NCBI RefSeq assembly: GCF_014212125.1
Contig: NZ_JACJVP010000047.1
Span: forward strand, 1-64,000
Direction: 5' to 3'
DNA from: Cohnella nanjingensis
Lineage (GTDB): Bacteria > Bacillota > Bacilli > Paenibacillales > Paenibacillaceae
DNA: 64,000 bases
A program made the translations under genes and the position numbers. The notes beneath the pieces are model-generated. The model was not told the origin of the DNA. It did no database searches and saw nothing but the letters and a program-made list of their open reading frames with translations. Below are positions 1 to 8,349 of this stretch, in pieces (the first letter of the stretch is position 1; each line of letters starts with the position of its first letter).

Positions 1-159
1 TGTTAGGACGGGGTTGGTGTTGGGACGGGGTTGGTGTGGTTGAGGCTAGCCATGGGGCTGGTAAAGATAGAGAGCGCCGCAATTACAACCCCTCGCCATA
101 ATGATCACGCCATCGCCACATCTCCGCCAGCACCGTCCGTCCCCTCCCATTCCAGCCCA
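1..159. other. intergenic sequence at left edge
   Basis: No convincing gene is visible here. The first 40 bases contain a short direct repeat built on GACGGGGTTGGTGT. The reading frame that opens at 31 and runs through the neighbouring array to 489 stays open mainly because the array period is divisible by three. Its predicted protein is just the translated repeat, so it is not called as a gene. Confidence 0.5.
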
Positions 160-415
160 CCCGCCAATGTAGGTAGTTTAACTACCCTCTTTTGCTCGTT
201 TCACCCGCCACCCGCCAATGTAGGTAGTTTAACTACCCTCTTTCGCTCGTTTTCCCAGCCACCCGCCAATGTAGGTAGTTTAACTACCCTCTTTCGCTCA
301 TTTTCCCCGCCACCCGCCAATGTAGGTAATCTAATTGCCTTCTTTCGCTCGTTTCCCCCGCCACACACCAATGTAGGTAGTTTAACTACCCTCTTTCGCT
401 CATTTTCCCCGCCGG
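160..415. repeat. tandem array A1, 51 bp x 5, palindrome in each unit
   Basis: The word AATGTAGG starts at 166, 217, 268, 319 and 370, so the period is exactly 51 bp. Each unit contains an inverted repeat with arms GGTAGTT and AACTACC around one base. The fourth unit has changed arms, GGTAAT and ATTGCC. One G-C pair there has become A-T on both sides and another pair is a T-G wobble, so pairing is largely kept. Flanks are pyrimidine-rich (CTCTTTCGCTCGTTTTCC). Function is unknown; see the findings on arrays of the same period elsewhere in the window. Confidence 0.9.
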
Positions 416-511
416 TCCTTGCAGGGACTAAAGAAACGGCAGGATCGCAGTTTGGCGAAGCGGATGCGGAAGCGGAGGTTAAAGAGTAGACTTCAGGACC
501 GCCCCCACGCC

Positions 512-545
512 AAAACGCCCCTATCCGGATCCCGGACAGGGGCGC
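512..545 (-). terminator. terminator downstream of the queuosine-precursor transporter
   Basis: On the minus strand an inverted repeat with GC-rich arms (GCCCCTGTCCGG and CCGGATAGGGGC) is followed by TTTT. It lies just downstream of the transporter stop codon at 556. Confidence 0.75.
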
Positions 546-555
546 TCTGCAGCGA

Positions 556-1239
556 TTACTGTTCTTCCTTGAACTTGAAGCTTCGAGCCATATAGATCAC
601 CGGCGTCGAGGCGACGGAGATGACGAATTTGAGCACATAGGTCGTGATCGCGATCTCCCACCAGACATCCCACGGATACTCGCCCGCGAAGGCGATAGAG
701 CAGAATACGAGGGTGTCCACCAATTGGCTGATTCCCGTGCTGCCGTTGTTGCGGATCCACAGTTGGCCGCGGCCGGGGTAGGCCTTCTTGAGTCGGCTGA
801 AGATGCGTACGTCCAGGAACTGGCTGACGAAGTACGCGCACAGACTGCCGAGCACGATCCGAGGGACCATGCCGAAGATCGTCTGCAGCGAATCATGCGC
901 CAGATCGTCGGGAGCCGGCTTGAACACGAGCACCATCTGCATGATGACTAGCGACATGATCATCGTGAAAAAGCCGAACCAGACCGCCTTCTTCGCTTCC
1001 TTCTCTCCGTACTTCTCGTTGAGCAAGTCGGTGGTGAGGTAGATGGTGGCGTAGATGGTGTTGCCGAGCGTCATGACGATGCCGAACATCTCGATCGTCT
1101 TCACGACCTGAATATTGGCTAGCACCGTTGCCGCCGCGATCCACATGTACAGTCCGTTCTTGCCGAACAGCCGGTAGCAGGCGAGGAACAACGCGAAGTT
1201 GACCGCGACGAAGAGGACGCCCCAGAGAAAGTTGAACAT
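556..1239 (-). CDS. queuosine precursor transporter (VUT/YhhQ family)
   Basis: The 227-residue product is a multi-pass membrane protein of the vitamin-uptake-like/YhhQ family, which imports queuosine precursors (preQ0/preQ1) for tRNA modification. Hydrophobic segments begin at residue 2 (start MFNFLWGVLF). A conserved central stretch has the pattern NxIYATIYLTTDLLNEKYG, typical of this family. The start at 1239 is chosen because AGGAGGC lies 8 nt upstream, whereas the longer frame to 1305 would run through the riboswitch. The preQ1-I riboswitch directly upstream independently supports the substrate. The gene stands alone with its own terminator. Confidence 0.9.
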   Translation of the reverse strand: MFNFLWGVLFVAVNFALFLACYRLFGKNGLYMWIAAATVLANIQVVKTIEMFGIVMTLGNTIYATIYLTTDLLNEKYGEKEAKKAVWFGFFTMIMSLVIMQMVLVFKPAPDDLAHDSLQTIFGMVPRIVLGSLCAYFVSQFLDVRIFSRLKKAYPGRGQLWIRNNGSTGISQLVDTLVFCSIAFAGEYPWDVWWEIAITTYVLKFVISVASTPVIYMARSFKFKEEQ

Positions 1240-1247
1240 GGACAAAT

Positions 1248-1286
1248 GCCTCCTAGTTTTGATAACGCGGGAGTTTGCGAACCGCG
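1248..1286 (-). promoter_or_regulatory. preQ1-I riboswitch
   Basis: Read on the minus strand, the leader has P1 arms CGCGG and CCGCG, the short loop TTCGCAAACT, then an A-rich tail TTATCAAAACTAGGAGG. This is the H-type pseudoknot layout of class I preQ1 aptamers. The loop CTCC can pair with the GGAG of the ribosome binding site (1248-1254), so ligand binding should hide the Shine-Dalgarno sequence and repress translation. It resembles the known Thermoanaerobacter-type translational preQ1-I element. Gene context (queuosine-precursor transporter) agrees. Confidence 0.88.
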
Positions 1287-1313
1287 GCCTCGTGTCCCGA
1301 GGCAATGCCTATC

Positions 1314-1319
1314 ATTATA
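1314..1319 (-). promoter_or_regulatory. -10 element (TATAAT) for the riboswitch transcript
   Basis: A perfect TATAAT occurs on the minus strand about 30 bases upstream of the aptamer. No good -35 hexamer is seen at 16-18 bp spacing, so this is a partial call. Confidence 0.5.
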
Positions 1320-1620
1320 GCACAGGAACCGATTCCCGCCATACGCCAATATCCGGTTTCGTAGAATCGCACAACAGGCGCCTCGAAAAAAGGAACGCCG
1401 CACGATGGACGGCGGTTCGGCTTGCTTATCCGGCTCGCCAAGCGCGTTCAACTGCAGCGTTTCTCCGCTATCCAGCTCCTTGTTCATCGGCCATAGACGT
1501 TCTTATGCGGCCGTACACCTAGCGATCGGAATAGAAGGCGCCGGGAGGGCACGCTCGCTATCCCCACCTCGAATGCTAGGCGCTCGCTATCCCCACCTTG
1601 CTATCCCCCGTCTCGAAATA
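1320..1620. other. intergenic gap between transporter and ROK kinase
   Basis: No gene is supported. A short direct repeat (CGCTCGCTATCCCCACCT) occurs twice near 1550-1600, just downstream of the ROK kinase stop. The rest has no visible structure. Confidence 0.5.
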
Positions 1621-2565
1621 CTAGGCGTTCGCCATCAACGCCGCGCCGATCGCGCCAGCCTTCGTGCCGAGCGTCGGCGGGACGATCCGGACGCCGCGCC
1701 CCATCGAACCGATGACGCGCTCGCCCACCATCTCGCGCATCGGCCCGAGCAGCGGCTCTCCGATGTGCGAAGCGCCGCCGCCGAGGATGATAAGCTCCGG
1801 ATTCGCAATGTGGATCATGCTTACCAGTCCCGCGCCCAGCGCTCTCCCCGCTTCCCGCAGCACTTCGACGGCCAGCGGATCGCCGTCCTTGGCCGCTTCG
1901 CTAGCGTGCCGCGAAGTCATCTTCCCGCCGCCCGCCAGCGCGAGCATCCGGGCGCCGCGTGCCGGATCGGCCTCGGCCGCCGCGGCGGCCGCGCGGCCGA
2001 TCGCCGTGCCGGAAGCGTACAGCTCCAGGCAGCCGACGTTGCCGCAAGGACACTGCGGTCCGTTCCAGTCGATCGTGATATGGCCCAGCTCGCCCGCGCT
2101 AGCCGTGAAGCCGCGTACGAGCTTGCCGCCGCTGACGATGCCGCCGCCGATGCCGGTGGACACGGTGATGAATACGCAGTCCTGCGTCCCGATGCCCGCG
2201 CCGGCTTTCCACTCTCCGTAAGCCGCGGCATTGGCATCGTTTTCCACGGTGACCGTGACGCCCAGCAGCCGCTCCAACTCCCGGCCCAGCGGCACGTCCC
2301 GCCAGCCGAGGTTCGTGGCGATCTCGATGATCCCGCCGTTCGGATTGAGCGTCCCCGCCGTCGCGACGCCGACCCCCGACAACGCATATCGCTCGCCCAG
2401 CAGACCGTTCACGAGCGCGACCATCCGTTTAATGACCTTCTCCGCGCCTTGATCCGCATGCGTCGGCTGCTCATCCGATGCGAGCACGTTTCCCTGCGCG
2501 TCGACGATCACCGCGAGCAGTTTGGTTCCGCCGAGGTCGATCCCCGCCAGCACTTTTTCTCTCAT
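1621..2565 (-). CDS. ROK-family sugar kinase (glucokinase-like)
   Basis: The 314-residue protein has the ROK layout. The N-terminal phosphate-binding loop DLGGTK is at residues 10-15. The catalytic Asp is in ENDANAA (about residue 110). ELGH (159-162) is followed by the zinc-binding signature CPCGNVGC (172-179), and STGIGGGI is the second nucleotide-binding loop. It should phosphorylate glucose or a related hexose in the cytoplasm using ATP. GGAGGAG upstream of the ATG at 2565 supports this start. The exact sugar cannot be read from the sequence; a repressor role is unlikely because there is no N-terminal winged helix. It has no operon partners. Confidence 0.9.
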   Translation of the reverse strand: MREKVLAGIDLGGTKLLAVIVDAQGNVLASDEQPTHADQGAEKVIKRMVALVNGLLGERYALSGVGVATAGTLNPNGGIIEIATNLGWRDVPLGRELERLLGVTVTVENDANAAAYGEWKAGAGIGTQDCVFITVSTGIGGGIVSGGKLVRGFTASAGELGHITIDWNGPQCPCGNVGCLELYASGTAIGRAAAAAAEADPARGARMLALAGGGKMTSRHASEAAKDGDPLAVEVLREAGRALGAGLVSMIHIANPELIILGGGASHIGEPLLGPMREMVGERVIGSMGRGVRIVPPTLGTKAGAIGAALMANA

Positions 2566-2657
2566 CTCTTCATTCTCCTCCGATCAAGGATGGTTCTTCT
2601 GCATGCGGCACCCTTTCCCTAGATCTAAATATACGATTGATTATAACATCCTATTAA

Positions 2658-2879
2658 TCCAATCACTTCTATTTACAACCATTCTCGCCCAATCGCGAGC
2701 TGGCGGAGAAGCTGCAGTTGACAGAGGGGACGGTAAAGGTCTACCTCAGCCGAACCTACGGAAAGCTCGGCGTCTCCTCTAGAACCCAGGCGCTCAGCCA
2801 GGCGCGGGAATTGGTTTGCTGGATTAAGATCGGGCTCTCGCTCCGGCGGGATACGCTGGCGAGGAGAGCCTCTTTTTGA
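2658..2879 (+). pseudogene. remnant of a LuxR/GerE-type HTH regulator (C-terminus only)
   Basis: From about 2685 the frame reads SPNRELAEKLQLTEGTVKVY and continues to SSRTQALSQARELV. This is the recognisable four-helix GerE/LuxR DNA-binding domain (N-x-E-I/L-A-x-x-L, TEGTVK, KLGV, SRTQAL). An in-frame stop at 2655 lies just upstream and there is no start codon with a ribosome site, so the whole sensor or receiver part is missing. The tail after the HTH runs to a stop at 2877-2879. The simplest reading is the 3' end of a deleted regulator. It sits directly before the BNR lipoprotein gene. Confidence 0.75.
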
Positions 2880-2965
2880 CGCGGAATCGAACTTCTGCCG
2901 GTCCCGTTTCGTCTACCTACCGAATCGGTTAAGGAATACGACCAGACGAAACGGAGTGAAACCCG

Positions 2966-4258
2966 ATGATCCGTACACACGCACGCAAACTCCTGTTGAT
3001 CGCCGCTCTGTTCCCTCTTCTACTCGCCGGATGCGGCGGCCGGTCGGGATCGGCGCCGAGCGACTCGGCGCCTCCTGTATCTACCGCTACAGTTGCAGCT
3101 ACAGCTACACCCATAGCATCGCCCGCATCGACCGATACCCCGGATCCGTCCGCGAGCCCGTCCGCATCCGCGACGCCCGAAGCGACGGCGGGGGACGGCG
3201 AAGCATCCCCTTCGCCAGTCGCTGCCTCTTCCGCCCATCCGCGGACGCCCATGACTCAAGTCACCGCGCTGCGGCTCGCCGACGCGAAGACGGGCTGGGC
3301 GGGCGGCCTCGGCTGGATCGCGCGAACCGACGATGGCGGCAAGGGCTGGCAATTGCAATATGAAGGCGACGGCGAAGTGAACCAGCTGTTCGCCTTGAAC
3401 GGCGAAAGGGCATGGGCCACGCTGAAGTCCGGCGATCCCGCGCAGTATATCCTGCTGCATACGACGGATGGCGGCCGCCATTGGACCAAGGTAGGAAAGG
3501 CGCCGAACGGCGGCTTCCTGCACTTCATCTCGGATAGCGAAGCCTACAGCGCGAACGCGCGAACGACGGACGGCGGGCGGACGTGGACCAAGCTTCCCGC
3601 ACCGGCCGGCATCGTAGGCGATGCCTATTACCGCGACAGCCGGAACGGCTGGGCGGTCACGCAGACGAAGGGTCAGTTCAGCTTCGTGCGCACGTCGGAC
3701 GGCGGACGCACTTGGGTCCAGGCTATGACCCGAACTTGGGAAGGCGAGATCTCCGGCGTCACGATTCGTTCGACGGGCAAGAGCGACGCCTGGATCGAGC
3801 TGGACGGCGGGTACGGTATGACGCAGCGTTCCTACTCGCTGTTCCACACGGCCGACGGCGGCAAGCATTGGACGACCGTCATTGCCAAAGGCACCGCGGG
3901 AGGCGGCCCGGCGCCGGGCTTCAAGACCGCCGAGGAAGGCGTGCCGAGCAATGCCGGCAACTCCCCGGGCGCGCTATATGTAGTCAATCCGACCGTCGCC
4001 TTCATGAGCGGCCAATGCCAAGCCTGCGACAAGTCCAATACGATGGGCCATACGACGAATGGAGGGAAGACTTGGTTGAACGGCAAAGCCGAGTTCGGCG
4101 GATATGGCGAGCCCCTCGTCGCGGCGGCGGATGCCAAGCACGTCTGGTGGATCACCACGGACAACAGCGAGCCGTCGGTGATGTACACCTCATCGGACGG
4201 CGGCGCACATTGGACGAAGGCGCATACGTTCGACAAGCCGGAAGCGCCGAAATCATAA
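2966..4258 (+). CDS. BNR/YCF48-like beta-propeller lipoprotein
   Basis: The 430-residue protein begins with a signal peptide ending in the lipobox LLAGC (lipidated Cys23). A low-complexity Ser/Thr/Pro/Ala linker spans about 26-95. At least seven Asp-box (BNR) motifs of the form S/T-x-D-G-G-x-x-W follow, near residues 121, 167, 201, 245, 296, 364 and 410. Such repeats build a six- or seven-bladed beta-propeller, so this is expected to be anchored outside the membrane. BNR/YCF48 folds occur in sialidases, photosystem assembly factors and binding proteins; no catalytic sialidase residues are evident, so a binding or structural role is more likely. GGAG lies 9 nt before the ATG. A pair of cysteines (351, 354) forms a C-x-x-C. 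Confidence 0.85.
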   Translation: MIRTHARKLLLIAALFPLLLAGCGGRSGSAPSDSAPPVSTATVAATATPIASPASTDTPDPSASPSASATPEATAGDGEASPSPVAASSAHPRTPMTQVTALRLADAKTGWAGGLGWIARTDDGGKGWQLQYEGDGEVNQLFALNGERAWATLKSGDPAQYILLHTTDGGRHWTKVGKAPNGGFLHFISDSEAYSANARTTDGGRTWTKLPAPAGIVGDAYYRDSRNGWAVTQTKGQFSFVRTSDGGRTWVQAMTRTWEGEISGVTIRSTGKSDAWIELDGGYGMTQRSYSLFHTADGGKHWTTVIAKGTAGGGPAPGFKTAEEGVPSNAGNSPGALYVVNPTVAFMSGQCQACDKSNTMGHTTNGGKTWLNGKAEFGGYGEPLVAAADAKHVWWITTDNSEPSVMYTSSDGGAHWTKAHTFDKPEAPKS

Positions 4259-4261
4259 AAC

Positions 4262-4297
4262 AGCAAGCCCCCTGCCGGTCTCGGCAGAGGGCTTGCT
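4262..4297 (-). terminator. terminator between BNR lipoprotein and lspA
   Basis: Arms AGCAAGCCC and GGGCTTGCT enclose an inner hairpin (CTGCCG/CGGCAG). On the minus strand the stem is followed by GTTTTAT, so it best fits the end of lspA. It lies between two convergent genes and may stop both. Confidence 0.75.
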
Positions 4298-4315
4298 TGT
4301 CGTAGGGAAGGGGCG

Positions 4316-4777
4316 TTAGAGTCCCGCAGAGGCTGCTCTTCGGCGGCGAGCGAACAGGAGCCCCGCGATCCCTAGCAGCACGCCGATGTTGATCGCAAGG
4401 TCCGCGAAGTTCATGATGCCTCTGCCGCCGGACCAGGCGATGAAGTCGGTCACCTGATTGAACAGCACGCGATCGATCGCGTTGCCGACCGCGCCGCCCA
4501 CGAAGAATGCGGCCCCTGTCTGCAGCCAAGCTCCCTCGAGTTGTCCTTTTCGCTTGGCGTACAGCACCCAGATGACGACGGCGATCGCGACCGGCACGAA
4601 CAGCCGGCCGTAGCCCTCGAAGGAGCTCCCCGCGGCGCCTGTATTCACGATGTGCGTGAAGCGCAAGACACCCGGCCAGACCTCGATCGTATCCCCTAGC
4701 GGAAGCTGCGCGCGAATCCAGATCTTGGAGAACTGGTCGACGGCGACGACGAGCAGCGTGACGATATAGAGCAGCAT
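4316..4777 (-). CDS. lspA: lipoprotein signal peptidase (signal peptidase II)
   Basis: The 153-residue protein has four hydrophobic segments and the signal peptidase II motifs. VDQFSK lies in the first membrane segment, NTGAA at 45-49, GGAVGNAIDR around 94-103, and NFADLAIN around 123-130. Asp102 and Asp126 match the catalytic aspartate pair. It removes signal peptides from prolipoproteins after diacylglyceryl transfer, and this window encodes several likely clients. Length fits the family. The variation GAAGSSFEG in place of the common GAAFS-type stretch is mild. GAGGGG lies upstream of the ATG. Confidence 0.93.
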   Translation of the reverse strand: MLLYIVTLLVVAVDQFSKIWIRAQLPLGDTIEVWPGVLRFTHIVNTGAAGSSFEGYGRLFVPVAIAVVIWVLYAKRKGQLEGAWLQTGAAFFVGGAVGNAIDRVLFNQVTDFIAWSGGRGIMNFADLAINIGVLLGIAGLLFARRRRAASAGL

Positions 4778-4887
4778 CGTTTAAGCCCCTCGGCGCCGCC
4801 TCGATCGAGGCCAAGCGCGTATGGCGCGGAAAGACTGGGGCCGTCCTCCGCCGTGCCGGGTTCCAAGCCCCGGCTGCGACCGTTGTC

Positions 4888-5355
4888 TCATGCGTATCCC
4901 GTCCTTCCTTCAAATGCTTGCAAGAGACGCGCGGGCGATGTCGACCGGTCCACGAGAAAGACGGCTTCGTCGGCCGGCAGCACGCGCAGGCTCGGTTCGG
5001 CAAAGTCGCCGTACGCTCTCGGATACTTCATATAACGGATAGCCCGATGGTCCTTCACGAAGATCAGCAGGTTGGCGTCATCCAGGTATCGGATGTCGTC
5101 GGGGATCCGATCCATCCGGCGAACGCCCTGAATGGACTTGGGATCCGCGTACGGATGCAGGAGATAGAGCGTATCCCAGTCGAAAGCGGTCATGTCCCGA
5201 AGCGAGATACGCTGGCCCGCTTCGGCATGGCTTATCCATCGCTGCAGGTCTGCTTGGTCAAGCTCCTGCGGCTTGTCGGCACGATCGCAGAGCGCCGCGC
5301 CTGCGACGGCCGCCAGCACGGCGAGCGACAAGAAGGCGATTTTCCTCTTCCTCAT
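4888..5355 (-). CDS. small exported protein of unknown function
   Basis: The 155-residue protein starts with a basic and hydrophobic N-terminus (MRKRKIAFLSLAVLAAVAGA) that looks like a signal peptide or membrane anchor. The Cys at 23 lacks a good lipobox (ALC). The soluble part contains FDWDTLYLLHPYADP, a pattern I associate with hypothetical exported proteins of Bacillales. I cannot assign a function. GAGGTG precedes the ATG at 5355. It is co-directional with lspA but separated by about 110 bp, so co-transcription is possible but not shown. Confidence 0.75.
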   Translation of the reverse strand: MRKRKIAFLSLAVLAAVAGAALCDRADKPQELDQADLQRWISHAEAGQRISLRDMTAFDWDTLYLLHPYADPKSIQGVRRMDRIPDDIRYLDDANLLIFVKDHRAIRYMKYPRAYGDFAEPSLRVLPADEAVFLVDRSTSPARLLQAFEGRTGYA

Positions 5356-5471
5356 CGGTGCACCTCGAAACTTGCGCCATTGGGATTCTTTCTTCCCTTT
5401 TTTACGCCGGGAGATCCGATCGGTTTCAGGCTCGGCTGGCCAGTTCCTGGCAAGCGCACGCTAAACCCGGC

Positions 5472-6878
5472 TCACTCCAGCCGGAATACCCAGGGACCGC
5501 GAATGACGGTCTGTAGCCGTTCGATCTTCATCGAGACCGTCTTTTCCTTCTCCGGCACCGGAAGGTACAGATGCTGCAACGCTCCCGTCGACTCATCGAA
5601 CTTCATGTCCCCCTCGGCAGGGAACACCATTAGCAGCGATTCGGCCGCGCCGGGATCGTAATGCACGTCGACATCCACCTCCAATAGGTCCTTGACGTTC
5701 GCGTCGCCAGGGTGGACGGACAAACGTCGAACCTGCCGTATCGTAACCGGGAATCCTTGGAGATCGAACGTGCGATTCACTTGCATGCTCGCTCCCGCTT
5801 TCGGTACAGGAACGGATATTTGATCAGTCCCGGCCGGAGGACGCGACAGGATCATCTCCGGGACCGTTAACGTATATCCGCCCGGTCCGCTGTCCGTTCT
5901 CCTATAGTACATCTCATTGGGGTGCGGGAAAAGGGAATCCTGACTCAGCGCCACCGCATCGTTCGATTCGTTCGTCATCCGGGGCGGGTGCCGGTCCCAT
6001 GGGTACATGCCGTACGACTCGACATGCACCTCCTTCGGAAGTTGCGGCAGGAGCGATACCTTCGTTCGCCCATCCGTCATCTCCTGCGTGACCGCGGTGA
6101 CGGAAACGCCTTGGCGGACATCCGTTATCCCGAAGTCCTCTACGCGATCGGATCTATCCGCTTCCTCCAGCCGGAGCGGAACAGGTCCCTTCAGGCCCTC
6201 GATCAGAATCTCCATGCGCCCGGTCAGCGCAAGTTCCCCGCGGTAATAGAAAATGCCCGTCCAGTCCCGAGCCGACCATGAACGTTGGCTCTCAAAGGGA
6301 TACATCTCCCCCTTTTCATTGCGGAGGATAAAGCCGTCTATCATCGTAGGCGTCGTACCGCTCAACTCCGCCACTGCTACTCGATCGCCCGCCCGAAAGC
6401 CGCGTATCTCCAGCTCTCCACCGTTAAATGCAAGATGGATCGGCTCCCGCAGCACGTACTGCGTCCCTGTCTCCTCCGTGTCTCCTACGACGGCAAAGCC
6501 GGGCAAGAACTGAAACGCCTTGCGGAGCTGCGCGCGCACTTCGGGCGAACCGGAGGCGATCGAGACGGCCAGGAAAAGCGCGACCAGAATCGCCAGTGCC
6601 GCCGCAATGCGGCGCTTGCGCCGGGAGAACGACCGGCGGCCGGCAGGAACGTCGCCGATGGGGCGTGTCGGAACCCGCTCGTCGTCTGCGTCCTGACCGC
6701 TCTCCGGCACGCCGATCCCGAGCTTCGCGAACGCAGCCTCCTTTAGGCGATCAAGCGTGTCGGCATCGAGCGGTATCGCGGCCGATGACTCGATGTCAGA
6801 GATCCGTCGGTGAGCTGCGTCTTCGTCCATTTCGTCCGTCAACAACCGCATCTGCATCTCTTCCCGCTTCAGCTCCAT
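5472..6878 (-). CDS. DUF4179-type membrane protein, likely anti-sigma factor
   Basis: The 468-residue protein has a soluble N-terminus (1-85), a basic stretch RRKRR, one membrane segment at about 91-109, then a large extracytoplasmic beta-rich region. This is the architecture of DUF4179 proteins encoded next to ECF-like sigma factors. The ATG at 6876-6878 lies inside the 3' end of the sigma gene (10 bp overlap) with GGAGG in front, indicating translational coupling. Inference: the cytoplasmic N-terminus binds the sigma factor and the outside domain senses an envelope signal. The longer frame to 7067 is rejected because it overlaps the sigma gene. Confidence 0.82.
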   Translation of the reverse strand: MELKREEMQMRLLTDEMDEDAAHRRISDIESSAAIPLDADTLDRLKEAAFAKLGIGVPESGQDADDERVPTRPIGDVPAGRRSFSRRKRRIAAALAILVALFLAVSIASGSPEVRAQLRKAFQFLPGFAVVGDTEETGTQYVLREPIHLAFNGGELEIRGFRAGDRVAVAELSGTTPTMIDGFILRNEKGEMYPFESQRSWSARDWTGIFYYRGELALTGRMEILIEGLKGPVPLRLEEADRSDRVEDFGITDVRQGVSVTAVTQEMTDGRTKVSLLPQLPKEVHVESYGMYPWDRHPPRMTNESNDAVALSQDSLFPHPNEMYYRRTDSGPGGYTLTVPEMILSRPPAGTDQISVPVPKAGASMQVNRTFDLQGFPVTIRQVRRLSVHPGDANVKDLLEVDVDVHYDPGAAESLLMVFPAEGDMKFDESTGALQHLYLPVPEKEKTVSMKIERLQTVIRGPWVFRLE

Positions 6879-7444
6879 GACAACCCCTCCTCCCGCTCCG
6901 AATACAGACGAGCCTTCAGCAGCCGGCGAATTCGCCTTAACCGGTTCTCTACAGCTTTGCGGGTCAGTCCCAAATCCCGCGCGATCGTTTCCTGAGATTC
7001 GTAATAGAAATAAGCGCGATAGAAAATCGTCCGGTCCAGCGTCGGCAGGCGATCCACCATCCCCCACACTTCATCCATCTCCGCCTTGCGCAGTACCGAA
7101 CGTTCCGTATCTTCGGACGCCACCGGCTCGGTTCTCCAGTCGATAGGCGCTATACGAGCCTCTCGGATGATGCTGCGCCGGCAATCCAACGCCCGGTATT
7201 TGGCGATAATGAGCAGCCACGTCTTCAACGACCCCCGCGAAGCGTCATACTCGCGTATGCGGTGCCAGACGGAGACGAAGACGTCGCTCGCGCATTCCTC
7301 GATGTCTTCCTTGTTCCCGCACCCTTGAAGCACCCGCCCGATCAGGCTATATACGTTGGCGCCATAGGCGTCGATGAGCGCCGCCAAGGCGGCGGGCTCG
7401 CCCGATCGCAGCCGTTCGGCCCACCGATTATCCGACTCTTCCAT
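6869..7444 (-). CDS. ECF-type RNA polymerase sigma factor
   Basis: The 191-residue product has sigma region 2 at about 27-90 (DIEECASDVFVSVW, then ASRGSLKTWLLIIAKYRALD) and region 4 at about 135-180 (QETIARDLGLTRKAVENRLR). Region 3 is absent, as in ECF sigma factors. The start at 7444 is preferred because AAGGGGG lies about 10 nt upstream. A start at 7492 is possible but has its purine stretch directly against the ATG. It forms a two-gene operon with the DUF4179 protein, the usual sigma/anti-sigma arrangement. Confidence 0.88.
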   Translation of the reverse strand: MEESDNRWAERLRSGEPAALAALIDAYGANVYSLIGRVLQGCGNKEDIEECASDVFVSVWHRIREYDASRGSLKTWLLIIAKYRALDCRRSIIREARIAPIDWRTEPVASEDTERSVLRKAEMDEVWGMVDRLPTLDRTIFYRAYFYYESQETIARDLGLTRKAVENRLRRIRRLLKARLYSEREEGLSWS

Positions 7445-7582
7445 CGCCGAGCCCCCTTCCACACCTATTACTACGTCGGCATCGACGGTCATCCCTCAGG
7501 GCAACGAAAAAAAAAGAAAACCCGATTCGCCGTCTTCTCGGGAACAGATTTGACGCGAAACTGATCATGCGATAGATATAAT

Positions 7583-7618
7583 AAAATCCGCCCCCTGCCG
7601 CCTCGCGGCAAATCAGGG
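7583..7618 (-). terminator. probable terminator of the lrgAB-type operon
   Basis: On the minus strand TGCCGC-GAG-GCGGCA, extended by CCCT and GGGG arms, is followed by the T-rich stretch ATTTTATTATA. It lies just past the lrgB-type stop codon. Confidence 0.55.
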
Positions 7619-7656
7619 ACGGACATCTCGGGCTGCGGGGACCGTTTCCGTCTCCC

Positions 7657-8349
7657 TTAGAGCCACCAGTAGATCGGGATGCACAGCACGCTCGTGATGA
7701 TGCCCGACAGACTCATGGCCATGCTGCTAATGCCGGCTTGCGCTTCCGATTCCCGCACCAGCCGGCCCGTCCCGATCCCATGCGCGGCGGTGCCGACGGC
7801 CGCGCCGATCGCGAGATCGCCGCGGATCCGCAGCAGCCGCAGCAGCGCGGGACCGAACATGCTGCCGAGCAGGCCGGTCAAGACGGTGAAGACGCCTGCC
7901 AACTGCGGCGTACCGCCAAGCTGTCCCGCGATCTCGATGGCGATCGGCGACGTCACCGACTTCGGCAGCATGGACAGCAGAATCTCGCGCGTGCCCCCCA
8001 GCAGCCACACGACGAGTCCCGAGGCGGCGATGCCAGCCGCCGACCCGACGGTGACGCCGACGGCGACGGCCTTCAAATGACGGCGCATCGTCTGGATGGC
8101 TTTGTACAAAGGTACCGCCAGCGCGACCGTCGTCGGACCGAGGAAAAAGGTGATGAGATCTCCGCCCTTGCGATACTGTTCATAGGGAATATCGCATACG
8201 AGCAGCAGGACGATGATGGCTCCTGTCGTCGCGAACAACGGATGCAGCCACCGCCGGCGGCCGTTCAGCCAAAGCGCGGCGACATAGGCTGCGACCGTCA
8301 GCGAGACCCCGAAGAGCGGTTGCCCGGCGAATGCCCGAAGCTCATCCAT
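7657..8349 (-). CDS. lrgB: LrgB/CidB family membrane protein
   Basis: The 230-residue, strongly hydrophobic protein has the LrgB pattern. Features include DLITFFLGPTTVALAVPLYK near the middle, then LLPKSVTSPIAIEIAGQLGG and the late motif IGTAAHGIGTGRLVRE. Family members act with LrgA/CidA holin-like proteins in the membrane, affecting murein hydrolase activity and pyruvate or metabolite flux. The ATG at 8349 overlaps the end of the upstream lrgA-type gene by 8 bp; a GTG at 8358 is an alternative start. Two-gene operon. Confidence 0.88.
   Translation of the reverse strand: MDELRAFAGQPLFGVSLTVAAYVAALWLNGRRRWLHPLFATTGAIIVLLLVCDIPYEQYRKGGDLITFFLGPTTVALAVPLYKAIQTMRRHLKAVAVGVTVGSAAGIAASGLVVWLLGGTREILLSMLPKSVTSPIAIEIAGQLGGTPQLAGVFTVLTGLLGSMFGPALLRLLRIRGDLAIGAAVGTAAHGIGTGRLVRESEAQAGISSMAMSLSGIITSVLCIPIYWWL

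Noticed and set aside
31-489. Open frame of 152 codons through array A1
   Set aside because: It is open because the 51-bp period is divisible by three; the product is translated repeat with no ribosome site.
1405-2622. Plus-strand frame of 405 codons opposite the ROK kinase
   Set aside because: Shadow frame with low-complexity Arg/Ala sequence; ROK motifs are on the minus strand.
6879-7067. Longer N-terminus for the DUF4179 protein
   Set aside because: It would overlap the sigma factor gene by about 190 bp; an ATG with GGAGG exists at 6878.
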